From Bacteroidota bacterium (GTDB lineage: Bacteria > Bacteroidota > Bacteroidia > Sphingobacteriales > Sphingobacteriaceae): a stretch of 64,000 nt of DNA. Location: assembly GCA_013286325.1 (NCBI GenBank), contig JABDFZ010000001.1, positions 37,429 through 101,428 of the forward strand, written 5' to 3'. The notes under the pieces are model-generated. The model was not told the origin of the DNA. It was given only the letters and a program-made list of their open reading frames with translations, and made no database searches. The position numbers were made by a program, and so were the translations under genes. Positions 61,060-64,000 of this stretch are shown here, piece by piece (the first letter of the stretch is position 1; each line of letters begins with the position of its first letter).

Positions 61060-63108
61060 ATGAAATTAACCAAATACCTTTTATTTGCCATACCTGCGGT
61101 TATTGTTGCAGGATGTAAACAGTCACAAAAAGATTCATCGGCAGAGACGCCGAAACGCACTGTATTTTTTGACAAAGCCGGGATGGATACTACCGTTAAG
61201 CCCGGAGACAACTTTTTTTTATATGCCAGCGGTAACTGGATGAAGAAAACGCAGATCCCGCCATCGGAAACAGGCTGGGGCTCTTTTTATACCTTATTTG
61301 ATGACAATGAAAAAAATCTACATCGTATTTTGGAGGATGCCGCCAAACAGGATAACACCAAAGGTAGTATTGAGCAAAAAGTAGCCGACCTGTATACCAG
61401 CGGTATGGATACTACAGCCATTGAAAAATTAGGTTATGAGCCTGTTAAACCATTCCTTGAAAAAATTAATGCAGTTAAAAATTATAAAGACCTGCTTTAC
61501 CTTGCTGCTGATAGCTATAAAGACGGCGATGGCTATCTTTTAGGCTTTAGTATTGGTGCAGATGACAGGATCAGTACTAAAAACATAGCTCATTTTGACC
61601 AGGCCGGCTTAAACCTGCCAAACAGGGATTATTATTTTAATACGGATTCGGCAACTGTAAAAATAAGGGCTGAGTACTTAAAATATATTGCCAAACTATT
61701 CACGTTGACAGGTACCGATGCTGCAACAGCAAATAAAAAATCTGCTGCCATTTTACAACTGGAGACTGAAATTGCCAAATCGCACCTTACGCCTACTGAG
61801 CTGCGCGATCCGGTTAAAAACTATAACAAATTTGTAGTTGCCGATCTGCAAAAACAATTACCCGATATTGATTTAAAGGAAGTATTTGGCCATTTAGGAT
61901 TAAAAGCTGATACCGTTCTGGTTGGGCAGCCCCAATATTTTAAAGCGTTAGATAACCTGCTGAAAACACAGCCATTAGATGTCTGGAAAGATAAGCTGGC
62001 ATTTACTGCCCTTAATAATGCATCTACTTATTTGAGCAAAAGCTTCAGGGATGCTAATTTTGACTTTAACGGCCGGATACTGAATGGCCAGAAACAACCA
62101 AGGGACAGGTGGAAAACAATTACTGATAACGTTGATGGTGGCATTGGCGAATTATTAGGACAGCTTTATGTTCAGAAATATTTTACGCCTGAAGCCAAAA
62201 GCCGGATGCTTGCGTTAGTGAATAACCTGATAAGCGTTTATAAAGACCGCATTGAGAAACTTGACTGGATGAGCGCTGAAACAAAAAAGCATGCGCTGGA
62301 AAAATTAGCTGCTTTCACTAAGAAGATCGGGTATCCAGACAAATGGAAAAAGTATGATGACGTAGAGATAAGCAAGGATACTTATTTTGCAAACATGCAG
62401 TCAATTAGCAAGCATAATTATAATGAGGGGATAAAAAAAGTTGGCAAGCCCGTTGATAAAACCGAATGGGGAATGACACCGCCAACAGTAAATGCCTATT
62501 ATAATCCAAGCAATAATGAAATTGTATTCCCTGCAGGTATTTTGCAATTCCCATTCTTTGATAAGGACGCTGACGATGCCATTAATTACGGAGCTATTGG
62601 AGCTGTGATCGGTCATGAAATGACTCATGGTTTTGACGATCAGGGAAGGCAATATGATAAAGACGGCAACCTGAAAGATTGGTGGACAAAAACAGACGCT
62701 GATAAATTTAAAACCAAGGTACAGGTAATGATAAACCAGTATAACGGCTTTACAGTATTGAATAATCTACATGTTAACGGCAGCCTTACCCAGGGTGAAA
62801 ACCTTGCAGATATCGGCGGTGTTGCCATTGCTTACCAGGCGTTTAAAAACACAGAGGAAGGCAAGAGCGATAAAAAGATTGACGGCTTTACCCCCGATCA
62901 ACGGTTTTTCTTATCGTTTGCGCAGGTTTGGCGTGTTAAAACCCGCGACGAAACTATGCGTCTGCGTATCAGCAGTGACCCGCATTCTCCTGAAATGTAT
63001 AGAACCAATGGTCCGCTTTCAAATACTGAAGCATTTTATAAGGCATTTGACATAAAGCCAGGCGATAAAATGTACAGAGATGAAAAGGACAGGGTAAAGG
63101 TTTGGTAA
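61060..63108 (+). CDS. M13 family (neprilysin/PepO-like) zinc metallopeptidase, lipoprotein
   Basis: The 682-residue protein has a lipobox signal (YLLFAIPAVIVAGC; C19 lipidated). The catalytic domain carries VIGHEMTHGFDDQG (H519 and H523 zinc ligands, E520) and GENLADIGGVAIAYQAF with the third ligand E580. NAYYNPSNNEIVFPAGILQF is also characteristic. It cleaves oligopeptides in the periplasm or at the outer-membrane surface. The next gene, 27 nt downstream, is a close paralog. Confidence 0.95.
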   Translation: MKLTKYLLFAIPAVIVAGCKQSQKDSSAETPKRTVFFDKAGMDTTVKPGDNFFLYASGNWMKKTQIPPSETGWGSFYTLFDDNEKNLHRILEDAAKQDNTKGSIEQKVADLYTSGMDTTAIEKLGYEPVKPFLEKINAVKNYKDLLYLAADSYKDGDGYLLGFSIGADDRISTKNIAHFDQAGLNLPNRDYYFNTDSATVKIRAEYLKYIAKLFTLTGTDAATANKKSAAILQLETEIAKSHLTPTELRDPVKNYNKFVVADLQKQLPDIDLKEVFGHLGLKADTVLVGQPQYFKALDNLLKTQPLDVWKDKLAFTALNNASTYLSKSFRDANFDFNGRILNGQKQPRDRWKTITDNVDGGIGELLGQLYVQKYFTPEAKSRMLALVNNLISVYKDRIEKLDWMSAETKKHALEKLAAFTKKIGYPDKWKKYDDVEISKDTYFANMQSISKHNYNEGIKKVGKPVDKTEWGMTPPTVNAYYNPSNNEIVFPAGILQFPFFDKDADDAINYGAIGAVIGHEMTHGFDDQGRQYDKDGNLKDWWTKTDADKFKTKVQVMINQYNGFTVLNNLHVNGSLTQGENLADIGGVAIAYQAFKNTEEGKSDKKIDGFTPDQRFFLSFAQVWRVKTRDETMRLRISSDPHSPEMYRTNGPLSNTEAFYKAFDIKPGDKMYRDEKDRVKVW

Positions 63109-63135
63109 TTATTAATTAACAAAACAGGTATCGAT

Positions 63136-64000
63136 ATGAAATTAGTAAAATATATGTTGTTTGCACTACCGGCGGTTATAGCTACCGGATGCAGGCAGCA
63201 TCCGAAAGATGCGGCGGCGGACGTACCCCAACGCACCATTTTTTTTGATAAGCCGGGAATGGATACAACCGTTAAACCAGGCGAAAACTTCTTTTTATAT
63301 GCCAACGGTACCTGGTTAAAGAATACTAAGATCCCACCTTCGGAAACAGGGTGGGGTTCTTTTTATATTATGCATGAGGATATCCAAAGAAACCTGCACC
63401 ATATTTTGGAAGATATTTCGAAAACGGATAATCCTAAGGGAAGTAAGGAGCAAAAGGTAGCCGACTTTTATACCAGCGGTATGGATACGGTAACTATAGA
63501 TAAGCTTAATTACGACCCGGTAAAACCGTTATTCACAAAAATAAATGCCGTTAAAAATTATAAAGAACTGATAGATCTATCGGCCAGCAGCTTTAACGAC
63601 GGCGACGGGTTCCTATTCGGGTTTTATGCATCGCCTGATGACAAGAAAAGTTCGGTAAATGTGGCACACTTTGATCAAACAGGATTAGGATTGCCTACAA
63701 GGGATTATTATTTTAATACGGATTCGGCAACTGTAAAAATAAGGACTGCTTACGTGAAGTACATTGCCAAACTTTTTACGCTGACAGGCGCAGATGCAAA
63801 AACTGCGGACAAAAAAGCAGCCGACGTTTTAAAGCTGGAAACAGAAATAGCAAAATCGCATTTAAGCCCTATTGACCTGCGCGATCCGCAGAAGAACTAC
63901 AATAAATTTGCCGTAGGCGATTTTCAAAAACAAGTACCTGATATTGACCTAAAGGATGTGCTTAATCGCATGAATATTAAAACCGACACTATATTTGTTG
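63136..64000 (+). CDS. Second M13 family metallopeptidase lipoprotein, 3' end cut by window edge
   Basis: This ORF has no stop before base 64000, so the ORF track omits it. From the ATG at 63136 it reads MKLVKYMLFALPAVIATGCR (lipobox ATGC) and continues like the upstream paralog (FFDKPGMDTTVKPGENFFLY, KIPPSETGWGSFY). Only the N-terminal 288 residues are visible, so the zinc motif lies outside the window. A 45-nt stretch at 63700-63744 is identical to 61624-61668 of the upstream gene. Confidence 0.92.
   Translation, partial: MKLVKYMLFALPAVIATGCRQHPKDAAADVPQRTIFFDKPGMDTTVKPGENFFLYANGTWLKNTKIPPSETGWGSFYIMHEDIQRNLHHILEDISKTDNPKGSKEQKVADFYTSGMDTVTIDKLNYDPVKPLFTKINAVKNYKELIDLSASSFNDGDGFLFGFYASPDDKKSSVNVAHFDQTGLGLPTRDYYFNTDSATVKIRTAYVKYIAKLFTLTGADAKTADKKAADVLKLETEIAKSHLSPIDLRDPQKNYNKFAVGDFQKQVPDIDLKDVLNRMNIKTDTIFV

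Noticed and set aside
61141-61160. GCAGAGACGCCGAAACGCAC, resembling the icmF repeat arm
   Set aside because: Only GAGACGC is shared and there is no inverted partner; chance match.
1-64000. CRISPR array, tRNA/rRNA, integrase or transposase
   Set aside because: I saw no regularly spaced direct repeats, no cloverleaf or rRNA-like stretch, and no transposase or integrase motifs in the translated ORFs; the short-word repeats lack fixed spacing.

Overview
The window looks like chromosome of a Bacteroidota bacterium, most likely a Sphingobacteriaceae member of the Mucilaginibacter/Pedobacter type. I infer this from T9SS C-terminal sorting domains on giant secreted proteins, Bacteroidota promoters (TTG, 18-20 nt, TAnnTTTG), a fused IcmF mutase, many exported proteins whose signal peptide ends just before Q, and few Shine-Dalgarno sites. 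No rRNA, tRNA, CRISPR array, phage or transposase was recognised. Two genes run off the edges: an M15 peptidase on the left and a second M13 peptidase on the right. Both are absent from the ORF track.

Layout. 1-4.1 kb: M15 peptidase, DUF885 protein, AraC-type regulator, ABM-domain protein. 4.1-7.6 kb: fused isobutyryl-CoA mutase IcmF with a palindromic repeat inside its coding sequence. 7.7-16.5 kb: VOC protein, exported hypothetical, TPR protein, lipoprotein, YhcC-like radical SAM enzyme, outer-membrane protein plus GT39 glycosyltransferase, DinB protein. 16.5-17.0 kb: PIN toxin with an unlisted 57-codon antitoxin. 17.1-21.6 kb: the 2-oxoglutarate dehydrogenase genes sucA-sucB. 21.9-28.9 kb: a light and DNA-damage neighbourhood (CRY-DASH, TetR, HAD, UbiB-type kinase, Dabb, TIGR01777 SDR, CPD photolyase). 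A decayed copy of the photolyase tail lies at 30.0-30.1 kb, beyond a PhyH gene. 30.1-34.3 kb: two FKBP lipoproteins, MarR, gamma-glutamyltransferase. 34.6-43.3 kb: a small barrel protein and two divergent giant T9SS cargo proteins (an S8 protease and a 1282-residue surface protein), with a perfect 52-bp palindrome between the latter two. 43.4-46.9 kb: Gfo/Idh/MocA oxidoreductase and GH20 hexosaminidase. 47.0-51.1 kb: two unrecognised genes, then an AT-rich operon of an exported protein, a membrane protein, a NarL-type histidine kinase and a response regulator. 51.2-57.1 kb: an acyltransferase-3 gene followed by two mirrored pairs (barrel-esterase, esterase-barrel). 57.2-60.7 kb: SRPBCC, two hypotheticals, GNAT, rhodanese, YkuK. 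61.1-64 kb: tandem M13 metallopeptidases.

How the genes work together. IcmF, SucAB and PhyH are catabolic or central-metabolism genes. The two photolyase-family genes with the SDR and UbiB-like kinase suggest a light-response neighbourhood. The 48.5-57 kb block may be a regulated cell-surface O-acetylation/deacetylation module, which is inference only.

The most unusual whole-window signal is a set of iterated short-word repeats that repeatedly begin at, or a few bases after, stop codons and fill the 3' intergenic space. Next are the 52-bp palindrome, the photolyase-tail remnant, the repeat inside icmF and the mirrored barrel/esterase pairs.
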